Notes: generated by a model from the sequence alone, not told the origin. A DNA stretch of 64,000 nt from Rhodocyclaceae bacterium (GCA_026417115.1 JAOADW010000035.1:32756-96755); one strand, 5' to 3'; counted from the stretch's first letter, positions 1-8,936 are shown. Translations and numbers: made by a program.

Positions 1-1136
1 TGTTCCGCTTGTCCCAGTTTTTGCAGGAGCTTCTCGCACCAACGCCCGCCGGCCCCTTTCGCGCGCCAAAGGGGCCCGTGGTGATTTGGAACCTGATACG
101 CCGCTGCAATCTGGCCTGCAAGCATTGCTACGCCGTCTCGGCCGACGTCGACTTCAAGGGGGAACTCGCACGCGAGGAAATCTTCAGCGTCATGGAAGAT
201 CTCAAGCGCAGCCACGTGCCAGCCCTCATCCTCTCGGGGGGCGAACCGCTCATGCGTCCCGATTTCTTCGCCATCGCCCGCCATGCCAAGGCGCTCGGTT
301 TTTATACAGCGCTCTCCACGAACGGCACGCTGATCGACGCTCCCCTCGCAGAAGAGATCGCGGACGTCGGATTCGATTACGTGGGCATCAGCCTCGACGG
401 CTTGGAAGAGACTCACGATCGCTTTCGGCGCATGCCTGGCGCCTTCAGGAAATCGCTTTCCGCCTTGCGGCTATGCCGCGACGCCGGTCTCAAAGTCGGC
501 GTGCGCTTCACCCTGACGCGCGAGAACTATGCGGATCTTTCTGCGCTCTTGCGCCTCATCGATGACGAGGGCATCGACAGATTCTATCTTTCGCACCTGA
601 ATTACGCGGGCCGAGGGAACAAGAACCGCCGGGATGATGCTCATTGCCAGATGACGCGCACCGCCATGACGATGCTGTTCGAAACCGCCTGGCGCGATGC
701 CGAAGCCGGACGCAAAAAGGAATTCACGACCGGCAACAACGATGCCGACGGCGTCTTCTTTCTCCATTGGGTGCGGCAGCGCTGGCCTGAAAAAAGCACA
801 CACATCGCCGCCAAGCTCGTCCAATGGGGCGGCAACGCTTCAGGCGTGGCGGTAGCCAACATCGACAACCTCGGCAACGTCCATCCCGACACGATGTGGT
901 GGCATTACCGCTTAGGCAATGTGCGCGAACGCTCCTTCGCCGAGATCTGGTCGGCTACCCACGATCCGTTGCTCGCCGGCCTCAAGCGGCGCCCACGGCC
1001 CGTCGAAGGACGTTGCGCCCACTGCGCCTATCTCTCTATGTGCAATGGCAACACGCGCGTGCGTGCGGAAATGCTCACTGGCAATCCCTGGGCCGAAGAT
1101 CCTGGCTGTTACCTGAGCGACGAGGAAATCAGATGA
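1..1136 (+). CDS. nirJ: NirJ, radical SAM enzyme of heme d1 synthesis (first base outside window)
   Basis: A radical SAM/SPASM protein of the heme d1 pathway, thought to remove the propionate side chains of the didecarboxysiroheme intermediate in the cytoplasm. The 4Fe-4S motif CNLACKHC follows a WNLIRR segment. A GGEP motif comes next, and the C-terminal cysteines GRCAHCAYLSMC form the SPASM-type site. The first two bases of the window (tg) followed by in-frame F-R-L-S-Q suggest the gene starts with an ATG whose A is base 0, giving about 378 residues. The first in-window candidate is a TTG at 9. The stop overlaps the nirN start as ATGA, so the two are co-translated. Identity is strongly supported by family resemblance and by nirN next door. 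Confidence 0.93.
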   Translation, partial: FRLSQFLQELLAPTPAGPFRAPKGPVVIWNLIRRCNLACKHCYAVSADVDFKGELAREEIFSVMEDLKRSHVPALILSGGEPLMRPDFFAIARHAKALGFYTALSTNGTLIDAPLAEEIADVGFDYVGISLDGLEETHDRFRRMPGAFRKSLSALRLCRDAGLKVGVRFTLTRENYADLSALLRLIDDEGIDRFYLSHLNYAGRGNKNRRDDAHCQMTRTAMTMLFETAWRDAEAGRKKEFTTGNNDADGVFFLHWVRQRWPEKSTHIAAKLVQWGGNASGVAVANIDNLGNVHPDTMWWHYRLGNVRERSFAEIWSATHDPLLAGLKRRPRPVEGRCAHCAYLSMCNGNTRVRAEMLTGNPWAEDPGCYLSDEEIR

Positions 1137-2689
1137 AGAAAGTCTGGCTCTTATGGATCGTTGCGTGCATTCCAGCGTTCGCGCACGCGCTCGATCCACA
1201 AGCGCTCTACCGCGAGCATTGCGCGGCCTGTCACGGCCTGGATCGACTGGGGCTTTCCGGACCGGCCCTGCTGCCAGAAAGCCTGGCCCGCTTGCGTAAA
1301 GTCGAGGCGGCCAAGGTCATCGCCGAGGGTCGGCCCGCCACCCAGATGGCGGGATTCGCCGATAAGCTCAAACCGGAGGAGATCGCGCGCCTGGCCGATT
1401 GGATCTATACGCCGATCTCCCCGCCTCCCGCCTGGCGTCTCGAAGACATGCGTGTCTCCCGCATCGTCCATGCGGAGAAGATGCCGGACCGGCCTGCACT
1501 GATCCTCCAAGGCCGCGATTTGATGAACCTCTTCATCGTCGTCGAAACGGGCGATCACCATCTCACCGTACTCGACGGCGACAAGCTCGAACCCATCGCG
1601 CGCATCCCGACTCGATATGCCCTGCATGGCGGGCCGAAATTCACCCCCGATGGGCGCTACGTTTTCCTCGCCTCGCGTGACGGCTGGGTCTCCAAGCTCG
1701 ATCTTTGGAACCTCGCCATCGTCACGGAAATCCGCGTCGGCCTCAACACCCGCAATCTCGCCGTCTCGAGCGACGGCAAATACGTGGCGGTGGCCAATTA
1801 CCTCCCGCACACGCTGGTCTTGCTCGACGCCGACCTCAACGTAGTCAAGGTGCTCGAGGTCAAAGACAGGGACGGCAAACACAGTTCGCGCGTCTCCGCG
1901 GTCTATGACGCATCGCCGCGGAAAAGCTTCGTCGCCGCGCTCAAGGACATCCCCGAGATCTGGGAGATCAGCTACGACCCCAAAGCCGAAGACATTCCTC
2001 TGGGACACATCCACGACTTCCAATACAAAGAGGGCGCCTTCGCGTCGGGCTTTCTCAATCCACGCCGCACCACTCTCGTGGAGCCGCTCGATGATTTCTT
2101 CTTCACCCAGGATTATGCAGAAGTCATTGGCGCCGCTCGCACGGCGGGGAAAGGGCAGGTGGTCAATCTCGACGCGCGCAAAAAGATTGCCGATCTCGAT
2201 CTGCCTGGCATGCCGCATCTGGGCTCCGGCATCAGTTGGGATTGGCAGGGCCGGCGCGTGATGGTCTCACCCAACCTCAAAGATGGACTGCTGTCCGTCA
2301 TCGACATGACGACCTGGCGCACGCTCAAAACCCTCGCCACGCCGGGGCCAGGCTTTTTCTTGCGCAGTCACGAGGCAACTCCTTATGCCTGGACCGACTC
2401 GATGATGGATCGAGTGAATAAGGACACGCTCACCATCGTGGACAAGCGTTCGCTCGAGATCGTCGCGCATGTCAAAGCCGAGCCCGGCAAGACGCTCGCC
2501 CACATCGAGTTCGATCGCCATGGCCGCTATGCGCTCGCAAGCCTTTGGGAACGCAAGCACGAAGGCGGAGCGCTGGTCGTCTTCGACGCCCAAACGTTCC
2601 AGGAGATCAAGCGCATCCCGATGGACAAGCCGGTGGGCAAATACAACCTTTTCAACAAAATCACCAAATCGGAGGGAACTTCCCACTGA
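1133..2689 (+). CDS. nirN: NirN, c-type cytochrome with d1-type beta-propeller (dihydro-heme d1 dehydrogenase)
   Basis: A 518-residue periplasmic protein with a signal peptide (about 1-19), a cytochrome c domain with heme motif CAACH at residues 30-34, and a C-terminal eight-bladed propeller resembling the d1 domain of NirS. In Pseudomonas, NirN oxidises dihydro-heme d1 to heme d1 and passes the cofactor to NirS. The c-heme motif separates it from NirF, which lacks one. The ATG at 1133 overlaps the nirJ stop and is followed directly by a signal peptide, so it is preferred over far-upstream in-frame starts that would run through nirJ. The next gene starts inside its stop codon (TGATG), indicating translational coupling. 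Confidence 0.92.
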   Translation: MKKVWLLWIVACIPAFAHALDPQALYREHCAACHGLDRLGLSGPALLPESLARLRKVEAAKVIAEGRPATQMAGFADKLKPEEIARLADWIYTPISPPPAWRLEDMRVSRIVHAEKMPDRPALILQGRDLMNLFIVVETGDHHLTVLDGDKLEPIARIPTRYALHGGPKFTPDGRYVFLASRDGWVSKLDLWNLAIVTEIRVGLNTRNLAVSSDGKYVAVANYLPHTLVLLDADLNVVKVLEVKDRDGKHSSRVSAVYDASPRKSFVAALKDIPEIWEISYDPKAEDIPLGHIHDFQYKEGAFASGFLNPRRTTLVEPLDDFFFTQDYAEVIGAARTAGKGQVVNLDARKKIADLDLPGMPHLGSGISWDWQGRRVMVSPNLKDGLLSVIDMTTWRTLKTLATPGPGFFLRSHEATPYAWTDSMMDRVNKDTLTIVDKRSLEIVAHVKAEPGKTLAHIEFDRHGRYALASLWERKHEGGALVVFDAQTFQEIKRIPMDKPVGKYNLFNKITKSEGTSH

Positions 2690-3456
2690 TGCGTGCTTTT
2701 GGCCTCTTTCTCGCCCTTTTCGCGAGTCCCATGGGCTGGGCGCAGCCCTCTTTGCCCAAAGGCGATTGCGCGCGCCCGCAGCCGCGGGTCGATCTCGCGC
2801 ATTGCGCCTACGCCCACGCCAAACTGAGTGGGCGCGACCTCAGTGGCGCGCGTTTTGCCGGCGCGATGCTCGACAATGCCGATTTCACCGGCGCCAAGCT
2901 CATCGGCGCAGACTTTTCCGGCGCCAGCGCGCAATGGGCCAAATTCGCCAAGGCCGATCTCACGGGCGCCCATTTGCAGAAAAGCAATCTGTTCCATGCC
3001 GTCTTCGATGACGCCGACCTTTCCCACGCCAATTTACGCGAAGCCTACCTCTTCGGGGCAAACCTGATCGCAACGCGCGCGCGCGGAGCCGATTTCTCAG
3101 GCGCCTATCTGAAGGACATCCTCATGGAAGGCATCGATCTTTCCGGCGGGGCGATGCGGGGTTGCCATGCCTTTCGCGGTGTCTTCATTGGCGCTAGGCT
3201 CGTCGGGGCCGATCTCTCCGGCGCCGATCTCACGGGCGCGGCGCTCGAAGACGCCGATCTCAGCCATGCCAGGGCCATCGGCACGAAATTCAAGGGCGCC
3301 ACGATGCGGCGCACGAAGCTCATCGAAGCCGATCTCGCCGAGGCCGATTTCACCCACGCCGACGTCTGGCAAGCCGATTTCTCGCGCGTCAGGAATCGCC
3401 CTCCTTCTGCGGACGCGGCCCTGATCGAACCCTTCGTCGCGCGCGAGCGTAAATGA
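2689..3456 (+). CDS. Exported pentapeptide-repeat protein in the nirJN operon
   Basis: A 255-residue protein with an N-terminal signal peptide (about 1-18, ending in GWAQ), two early cysteines, and roughly 40 consecutive A(D/N)LXX-type pentapeptides filling residues 35-240. These should fold as a right-handed quadrilateral beta helix. Function is unknown: pentapeptide proteins in general are scaffolds or mimics of nucleic acid. The ATG overlaps the nirN stop by one base and its own end overlaps the next gene, so it belongs to the nitrite reductase operon. Periplasmic location is inferred from the signal peptide. A role in NirS or d1 maturation is possible from position alone. Confidence 0.85.
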   Translation: MRAFGLFLALFASPMGWAQPSLPKGDCARPQPRVDLAHCAYAHAKLSGRDLSGARFAGAMLDNADFTGAKLIGADFSGASAQWAKFAKADLTGAHLQKSNLFHAVFDDADLSHANLREAYLFGANLIATRARGADFSGAYLKDILMEGIDLSGGAMRGCHAFRGVFIGARLVGADLSGADLTGAALEDADLSHARAIGTKFKGATMRRTKLIEADLAEADFTHADVWQADFSRVRNRPPSADAALIEPFVARERK

Positions 3457-4082
3457 CATTCGAAAGCCCCTTACCGTTCTCGGCGCTCTCTGTGCGAAAG
3501 GCGGATGCCTCTCTCATCTCACGCCGAAACGACCGCCTACCGGGCAACGCCGGCATTTGGGTCGGCATCTTCTGTGTGCTGGTCGAGTTCCTGCTGCTCT
3601 TCGGCGTCTATTTCATCGCCAAGGCACATCACCGCGAGGCCTTCCTCAGCGGCCCGGACAAGCTCGCCACGGTGGCGGGTGTGACGATCACGCTACTGCT
3701 GCTCACCAGCGGCTATGGCATGGTCAAGGCCGTAGCGGCAATCCGCCGCAACGAGCGGCGCACGGCATTCGGGTGGGTCTTGTCCGCGATGTTTTTCGGC
3801 CTAGGCTACCCACTCGTCAAATTTTTCGAGATCCGCTGGAACATCGCCCACGGCATCGACGGCGAGGCCGGCATCTTCTACACCGTCTATTACTATCTGA
3901 CGCTCAACCACCTCGTCCATGTCAGCTGGGGGCTTTTGGGCCTTTGCTGGGTCGCGCTCCGAACCTACTGGGGCGCTTACTCGGCCCGCGATTACTCGGG
4001 TCTCGAAGCAGCAGCCCTGTATTGGCATACCACCGACGTGATCTGGTTGGTGATCTTTCCTCTTTTTTACGTGTTGCGCTGA
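3453..4082 (+). CDS. Heme-copper oxidase subunit III family protein, NirO/NorE type
   Basis: A 209-residue integral membrane protein with about five hydrophobic helices, beginning near residue 30 (GIWVGIFCVLVEFLLLFGVYF). It carries the family features FEIRWN in the middle and LYWHTTDVIWLVIFPLFYVLR at the end. It belongs to the cytochrome oxidase subunit III family and is of the NorE/NirO type encoded with denitrification genes. Loss of such proteins slows nitric oxide reduction in other bacteria, though their biochemical role is unclear. It overlaps the pentapeptide-repeat gene by 4 bases and abuts the next gene as TGATG. A second copy of this pair lies at 8.9-9.8 kb. Confidence 0.85.
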   Translation: MTFESPLPFSALSVRKADASLISRRNDRLPGNAGIWVGIFCVLVEFLLLFGVYFIAKAHHREAFLSGPDKLATVAGVTITLLLLTSGYGMVKAVAAIRRNERRTAFGWVLSAMFFGLGYPLVKFFEIRWNIAHGIDGEAGIFYTVYYYLTLNHLVHVSWGLLGLCWVALRTYWGAYSARDYSGLEAAALYWHTTDVIWLVIFPLFYVLR

Positions 4083-4339
4083 TGGGGCACGCAGAAAGCA
4101 TCTGGCTCGTCTTGATCAGTCTTACCGGCGCAGGCGCCTGGCTGGCCGAAAGCGGCCACGTCGGCTGGCCGCTCACCCTCACGGTCGCCGCCCTGATCGC
4201 CCTCAAAGGCCGCCTGGTGATCGATCATTACATGGAGCTGCGCTGGGCCCCTCGCCGCTTTCGCCGCGCGCTTCTCGCTTTCGTCCTCATCGCAGCAGCG
4301 TGCGCAATCGTCAGCCATGCCGTGGCCAAAGGCATGTGA
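4082..4339 (+). CDS. Small membrane protein, cytochrome oxidase subunit IV-like, NirP/NorF type
   Basis: An 85-residue protein with three predicted hydrophobic segments (about 7-20, 27-42 and 63-80). The central sequence ALKGRLVIDHYMELRWAP matches the short prokaryotic subunit IV/NorF family, in which a charged stretch with an ERLVID-like pattern separates the helices. The ATG lies within the stop of the preceding NirO-like gene, so the two are translationally coupled, as norE and norF usually are. It is the last gene of the rightward nir operon and converges on the radical SAM gene 26 bases away. No clear terminator is visible in that gap. Confidence 0.8.
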   Translation: MGHAESIWLVLISLTGAGAWLAESGHVGWPLTLTVAALIALKGRLVIDHYMELRWAPRRFRRALLAFVLIAAACAIVSHAVAKGM

Positions 4340-4365
4340 AGGCCAACGAGCCGGCCGGCGAAAGG

Positions 4366-5544
4366 TCACGGCATGATTTCGACATATTCATAGACCTCGT
4401 TGTCAACGAGCCGCTTTCTCACCGGCACCGTCAAGCGCCCAAACCAGGCGTGAGGATCGTGCTTGTCGATTTCGCGCCCCATGAAGCGGATCAGCGCGCA
4501 GATCGGCTCGACGACGTTCTTGCGGTAGCGCTCGTCGTTCTTCACATAGCCGAGATAGAGATTCTTCATGCAATTGCGCCGGCACCAGGGAAACGCCTCA
4601 CAGCGTTCACAAGGCATTTCCGGCGTCGGCTGCAAGGGGCTTTTCTTGAGCCAGTTGCCTTGGATCTCCCCCATCTTCATGTTCTTCGCATACATCATGT
4701 CAGGACAGGGATAGATCTCGCCGTTGGGCATCACATTGAGCAAATGGGTCGAGACGCGACACTGCGTAAGCCCTGCATAGAGCTCGACGCCGCGCGTGGG
4801 CAATACTTTGTTGCGCACGATGCCCATGATGGGAATGAATGGATAAAGCACATCCGTGCGCGCGAAGAATTTGTCGATCAACTGCACGAGCACGGCCTGG
4901 CGCTTCGCGAGCGAGTCGCCGAAATACATTTCGTCCGCCACGAACTGCCAATACACATAGTCGATGGCGTCGAAGGCCGTCGCTAATTCGTCGAGCTCCT
5001 CGAACGTGGTGTCGGGGTTGCCCCAGGTGACGGGCGCGGTGATGGTGCCGCCCACCTTGTCATGCACCTTGTGGAGGTTCTCGATCACCTGCCGCCAAAT
5101 GCCGCGGCCCCGGTAACCATCCGTGATCGCTTCGCCGCCATCGATCGAGACCAAAATGTTGGAAAGTTTGCCCAGCACCCAAGCAGGCAAGCCATCGAGC
5201 AAGGTGCCATTGGTCTGCAACTGGTAGCGGAACTCGGGAAAGCGCTCTATCACCTCTTCCATCATGCGGCGGTTCAAGGTCGGCTCGCCGCCATAGAAGG
5301 TGACGTAGATTTCCTTGCCTTTCAGGTGGGTGTCGATGAAACGTGCAAGTTGGTCGAGATCGTATGCGACTTCGGTTTGCGAGCCGAGGACGCTGCCCAC
5401 GCCGAGCGAACAATACGTGCACTTGAGATTGCATTTGAGCGTCGTCAAAAGCTGCAATTCGACGCGATTGCCCACGATCGGATCCGGATCGGAAGCAGGG
5501 GAGATGGACAAAACGGGTTGTGAGTCGAGCACTTGCATGATCAT
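4366..5544 (-). CDS. Radical SAM/SPASM protein at the end of the nor accessory operon
   Basis: A 392-residue radical SAM protein with the cluster-binding motif CNLKCTYC near residue 38 and GGEPT near residue 85. Its C-terminal SPASM domain has a full cysteine set: C-X12-G-X4-C, then CERCEAFPWCRRNC, then a final cysteine in PICALI. It should therefore carry three 4Fe-4S clusters. SPASM enzymes mostly modify peptides or proteins. From memory it resembles the AF1211-type putative peptide-modifying family, which was not checked. It is distinct from NirJ in this window. It follows the 100-residue membrane protein by 51 bases on the same strand, so it is probably transcribed with norEFQD. The start could be either ATG of M-I-M-Q; neither has a strong ribosome site. 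Confidence 0.75.
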   Translation of the reverse strand: MIMQVLDSQPVLSISPASDPDPIVGNRVELQLLTTLKCNLKCTYCSLGVGSVLGSQTEVAYDLDQLARFIDTHLKGKEIYVTFYGGEPTLNRRMMEEVIERFPEFRYQLQTNGTLLDGLPAWVLGKLSNILVSIDGGEAITDGYRGRGIWRQVIENLHKVHDKVGGTITAPVTWGNPDTTFEELDELATAFDAIDYVYWQFVADEMYFGDSLAKRQAVLVQLIDKFFARTDVLYPFIPIMGIVRNKVLPTRGVELYAGLTQCRVSTHLLNVMPNGEIYPCPDMMYAKNMKMGEIQGNWLKKSPLQPTPEMPCERCEAFPWCRRNCMKNLYLGYVKNDERYRKNVVEPICALIRFMGREIDKHDPHAWFGRLTVPVRKRLVDNEVYEYVEIMP

Positions 5545-5595
5545 GGCAGAAGGAATGAAACAGGGGCGGCAAGTCTACCTTGTCGGGAGTCGGGG

Positions 5596-5898
5596 TCAAC
5601 CATTGGGCGCTCGTGGCCGGGGCGCGTCGTTTTCGGCATCACGAGCCGGCGGCGGCAAGCGAGGGCCGGGGCGGCTCATCTCGTAGAGCACGATCGCCGC
5701 GCTGAAAAAGAAAAAAGTTGTGGCGAAAAGACTGCCGGTATAGACGTGCTTGCCATACCTCGCCCATGCCCAGAGGGAAAATCCAAGAGAAACGAGCGAG
5801 CCAACAAAGCTCACGACCGCGGCGCCGAATGCAATCTTCTGGCCAAAATGCCGGGGCTTGCGGTCGATCGTTTCTGGCTGGGCGCCTTGGAGTGTCAT
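5596..5898 (-). CDS. Small two-helix membrane protein downstream of norD
   Basis: A 100-residue protein with two hydrophobic helices (about 20-42 and 52-72) and a polar, proline-rich C-terminus. I do not recognise the family. The ATG at 5898 is chosen because GGAGAAACG lies directly upstream and because it begins 10 bases after the norD stop. An in-frame start 36 bases further up would run into norD. Its position in the nor accessory operon suggests a membrane role in nitric oxide reductase assembly or electron transfer, but that is inference from context only. Confidence 0.65.
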   Translation of the reverse strand: MTLQGAQPETIDRKPRHFGQKIAFGAAVVSFVGSLVSLGFSLWAWARYGKHVYTGSLFATTFFFFSAAIVLYEMSRPGPRLPPPARDAENDAPRPRAPNG

Positions 5899-5908
5899 CG
5901 TTTCTCCG

Positions 5909-7771
5909 CTAGAGATTGCCGGTGAGTTGCGCATACATCATCGCCAATCGTTCTGGCAGCTTCTCGGGCCGTTGCACGACGGTGTAGCCTGCAGGGCCGA
6001 AGAGGTGGGGGAGGTAACGCGCGCCTGTGCGGTCGATCGTGATGCAAAACGGCCTGACGCCGGCTTCACGGGCTTCCATGAGCGCTTTGCGGCTGTCCTC
6101 GATGCCATAGCGTCCTTCGTAATGATCGAGGTCATGCGGCTTGCCGTCGGTCAGCAAGATCAAAAGGCGTCGCTGATGGGGTTGCGCGGCAAGGATCTGG
6201 ACCGCTCGTCGCACGGCGGCGCCCATGCGCGTGTAGTAGCCTGGCTTGAGCGCGGCGATGCGGCCCCGCGTCGTGGCGTCGAATGCGGCTTCGAACCGTT
6301 TGATCTCATGAAAGCGCACGAGATGCCTTTTGAGCGAGGAAAAGCCATAGAATGCAAAGCGATCCCCGGTGGCCGACAAGGCTTCGCCGAACAACATGAG
6401 GCTATCCCGGATCACGTCGATCACTTTCTGTTCGTCGTTGGCATGGGCATCGGTCGATAACGAGAGATCGGCGAGCACGAGACAAGCGAGATCGCGTTCC
6501 ACGGGCCGCTGGTCAAGATAAGCGCCCACGCCGGAAAAATGCCAGCCGGCGCGTCTGTCGGCCGCGATGCGCACATAGGCGTCGAGATCGATTTCTCGCC
6601 CCTCTGGCTGCGCTTTGAGCCATCGACGCACGGGCATAAGCGCCGCAAATCGATTCTTGAGCTTGCGCGCCGGCCGCTGCAAGCGTGGCGCAAGCTCCTG
6701 GGGCACGGCGGCGCGGGCGACATAGGTTTGCACGCAACAATAGTCAGGCAGCATTTTCGCGCGTCGCCAATCCCATTCGGGCAGTAAGACGCCTTCGCCC
6801 AGCGGCAGATCGTCCTCGCTTGCCGCGGGCAGATCGAGATCGAAACGCACCTTTGAGGCTGCCCGCACGTTCGTCTCCGCCAGCGTGAGCTTCTCCAAAT
6901 CCTGGGCCACGCGCCCGGCATCCGGGTTCTCATCGCCATCGAGCGCACGATTGAGGCGCAAGTATTCCGCCCAGGAAAGCAGGCTTTCGGCACGAAAGAC
7001 AAGGACCATCGGCGCCTCTTCCTTCGGCGCTTCTTGCCGCTCGGCATGGTAACGGCGCTGCTCGCTTTCTACCTCTGTGGCTGTGGATTCCTCGGCAGTC
7101 GCCTCCGTCGGCGTGCGGGCGGAACGCGATCGAGGCGGCGTCGGATGAAGCCACAGGAGCACCGGCTGCACCGGTTTCGCCCGGCGGCCCACGCGCGGCC
7201 AATGCCTCACGCTGCCCGGTTCTCGCAACGCCTGTCGGATCGCCCTTTCCTGCGCCGCCTCGTCGGCGGGCAATTTCGCCGGCGGCATCCGCTCCGCGAG
7301 GTGCGCCTCGACGAGCCGCCGATAACGGCTTTCGAGCCCTGGAAAACGCGCCAGGGCAGAAGACGTGGCCGCCTGATTGTGGCGAAGCCAGAGATCCTCA
7401 TTGACGGCCGCATGCAGGCCAACCGGCCCAGCCGCCGCTGCCAGCGCCGCAAGCCAGAAATAGAGATCGCGGTTTAGCGACGTCTCCGGCAGCACGGCAA
7501 GCCGCGGGGGCAAACAGAGCGTCTCGGCATCGAGCGTGGCCAAGGCGACGCGCTCACCCACACCGGCAAGCCGATCTCGCCAACGGCGCCGCGCGCCATG
7601 GCGGCGTTCTGCGGCAGCCGCGATGCGCAACCCTCCTTCTCCGCCCATGGCACGGAAGAACACGCCCAGGGATTTTTCCAGATCTCGGAGCTCGGCGGCC
7701 GCATGGGGATATTCGCGCGCCGCCACCTGCCGAATCCACCGATCCCACAATGCGCCGATCCACTCTTCCAT
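5909..7771 (-). CDS. norD: NorD, VWA-domain protein for nitric oxide reductase activation
   Basis: A 620-residue cytoplasmic protein ending in a von Willebrand A domain with an intact metal-binding (MIDAS) motif, DLSLS, at about residue 440, and ILLTDGKPHD further on. NorD acts with the AAA+ ATPase NorQ to insert or activate the iron/heme centre of the cytochrome c nitric oxide reductase NorCB. The start at 7771 (MEEWIGALWDRW) gives the usual family length and lies 5 bases after the preceding gene. Longer in-frame extensions would run through that gene. norCB itself is not in this window. Confidence 0.92.
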   Translation of the reverse strand: MEEWIGALWDRWIRQVAAREYPHAAAELRDLEKSLGVFFRAMGGEGGLRIAAAAERRHGARRRWRDRLAGVGERVALATLDAETLCLPPRLAVLPETSLNRDLYFWLAALAAAAGPVGLHAAVNEDLWLRHNQAATSSALARFPGLESRYRRLVEAHLAERMPPAKLPADEAAQERAIRQALREPGSVRHWPRVGRRAKPVQPVLLWLHPTPPRSRSARTPTEATAEESTATEVESEQRRYHAERQEAPKEEAPMVLVFRAESLLSWAEYLRLNRALDGDENPDAGRVAQDLEKLTLAETNVRAASKVRFDLDLPAASEDDLPLGEGVLLPEWDWRRAKMLPDYCCVQTYVARAAVPQELAPRLQRPARKLKNRFAALMPVRRWLKAQPEGREIDLDAYVRIAADRRAGWHFSGVGAYLDQRPVERDLACLVLADLSLSTDAHANDEQKVIDVIRDSLMLFGEALSATGDRFAFYGFSSLKRHLVRFHEIKRFEAAFDATTRGRIAALKPGYYTRMGAAVRRAVQILAAQPHQRRLLILLTDGKPHDLDHYEGRYGIEDSRKALMEAREAGVRPFCITIDRTGARYLPHLFGPAGYTVVQRPEKLPERLAMMYAQLTGNL

Positions 7772-7776
7772 GGGCT

Positions 7777-8160
7777 TCAGTCGCAGGCAGGCGTTTTCGG
7801 CCCAATGCCGGGATAACGATAAGGCTTGCCGGCCATCGCGCGCGCAAGCCCGAGGATCCCGAACAGCACCAGGGTCGAATGAATGCAAGTGAAATAAAGG
7901 ATCGCCACCACCCAGCTCCCTCCCCAGTCGGCGCCGAACGAGACGAGAAAAAAGACGGTGGCGACAAGCAACAGGCCGCCCCAAAGGCTGACGAAAAAAG
8001 TCTGTTCGAGATGGCAACGGCCTACGGCATCGGCCGTGTGTCGCTTTACGCGCCAGAGCCAGGCAAGCCAAAGAAACGCCAGCCCCGGCGCAACGAGGAG
8101 ATTCGTCAAGAAGAGCGCCTCGGCCAGAACGGCCAATGAAGCCTCGTTGCGCGCTTTCAT
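7777..8160 (-). CDS. Membrane protein between norQ and norD
   Basis: A 127-residue protein with three hydrophobic stretches (about 18-38, 55-75 and 80-105). It has a conserved-looking end, RYPGIGPKTPACD. I cannot assign a function. The ATG overlaps the norQ stop (ATGA) and the gene ends 5 bases before norD, so it is almost certainly co-translated with both. It is probably a membrane anchor or partner of the NorQ-NorD chaperone pair, judged only from position. Confidence 0.75.
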   Translation of the reverse strand: MKARNEASLAVLAEALFLTNLLVAPGLAFLWLAWLWRVKRHTADAVGRCHLEQTFFVSLWGGLLLVATVFFLVSFGADWGGSWVVAILYFTCIHSTLVLFGILGLARAMAGKPYRYPGIGPKTPACD

Positions 8161-8936
8161 CGACCGAACACCGCCAAGACCACCTCTTCGAGCGCCGCCG
8201 CGACCTCGCGATCATCCGTGAGCGTCTCGACAAGCGCCGCGCGGCAGGCGTCGAGAGGATCCACGCCCTCGCGGATCAGTATGGCCGCATAGACGAGCAA
8301 GCGCGTGCTCGCCGCTTCCTCGAGATCGACATCCTTGAGCGCGCGCAGCCTTTGGCCGAGGTCGACGAGCCGTTTCGCGAGGAGCAGATCGCAGCCGGTT
8401 TCTCCGACGAGGATCTGCGCCTCGCGCGAAGCGTCCGGAAAATCGAAGCGAATGGCGACGAAACGCTGGCGCGTCGAAGGCTTCATGCCTTTCAAGAAAT
8501 TTTGATAACCCGGGTTGTAGGAAACCACCAGCATGAAGCTGTCGGGCGCCTGCAAGATCTCGCCCGTGCGATCGATCGGCAAGACGCGCCGATGATCGGC
8601 GAGCGGATGGATCACCACCGTCGTATCCTTACGCGCTTCGACGACCTCGTCGAGGTAACAAATGCCGCCTTCCCGCACGGCGCGCGTCAGTGGGCCGTCC
8701 GACCAGACGGTCGCTCCATCGGTGATCAGATGCCTGCCCACGAGATCCGCAGCCGTCAAATCGTCATGGCATGCGACCGTATAGAGCGGCAGCCCGAGCC
8801 TTGCGGCCATGTACGAGACGAAGCGCGTCTTGCCTACCCCTGTCGGCCCCTTGAGCAGCACCGGTAAGCGATTGCGATGCGCGTGCTCGAAGAGCTCGAT
8901 CTCATTGGCAGCTGGTTGATAGAAAGGCAGATTCAT
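8157..8936 (-). CDS. norQ: NorQ, MoxR-family AAA+ ATPase for nitric oxide reductase activation
   Basis: A 259-residue ATPase of the CbbQ/NirQ/NorQ group. The Walker A motif GPTGVGKT lies near residue 32, and the Walker B-like GICYLDEVVEA and the sensor region VVSYNPGYQ follow. It works with NorD to remodel or metallate NorCB. The start at 8936 gives the usual family N-terminus (MNLPFYQP) and overlaps the norF stop as ATGA. The downstream gene overlaps its own stop in the same way. Confidence 0.93.
   Translation of the reverse strand: MNLPFYQPAANEIELFEHAHRNRLPVLLKGPTGVGKTRFVSYMAARLGLPLYTVACHDDLTAADLVGRHLITDGATVWSDGPLTRAVREGGICYLDEVVEARKDTTVVIHPLADHRRVLPIDRTGEILQAPDSFMLVVSYNPGYQNFLKGMKPSTRQRFVAIRFDFPDASREAQILVGETGCDLLLAKRLVDLGQRLRALKDVDLEEAASTRLLVYAAILIREGVDPLDACRAALVETLTDDREVAAALEEVVLAVFGR

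Noticed and set aside
1151..2218. 355-residue open frame antisense to nirN
   Set aside because: Shadow of nirN; composition is typical of reverse-complement coding DNA.
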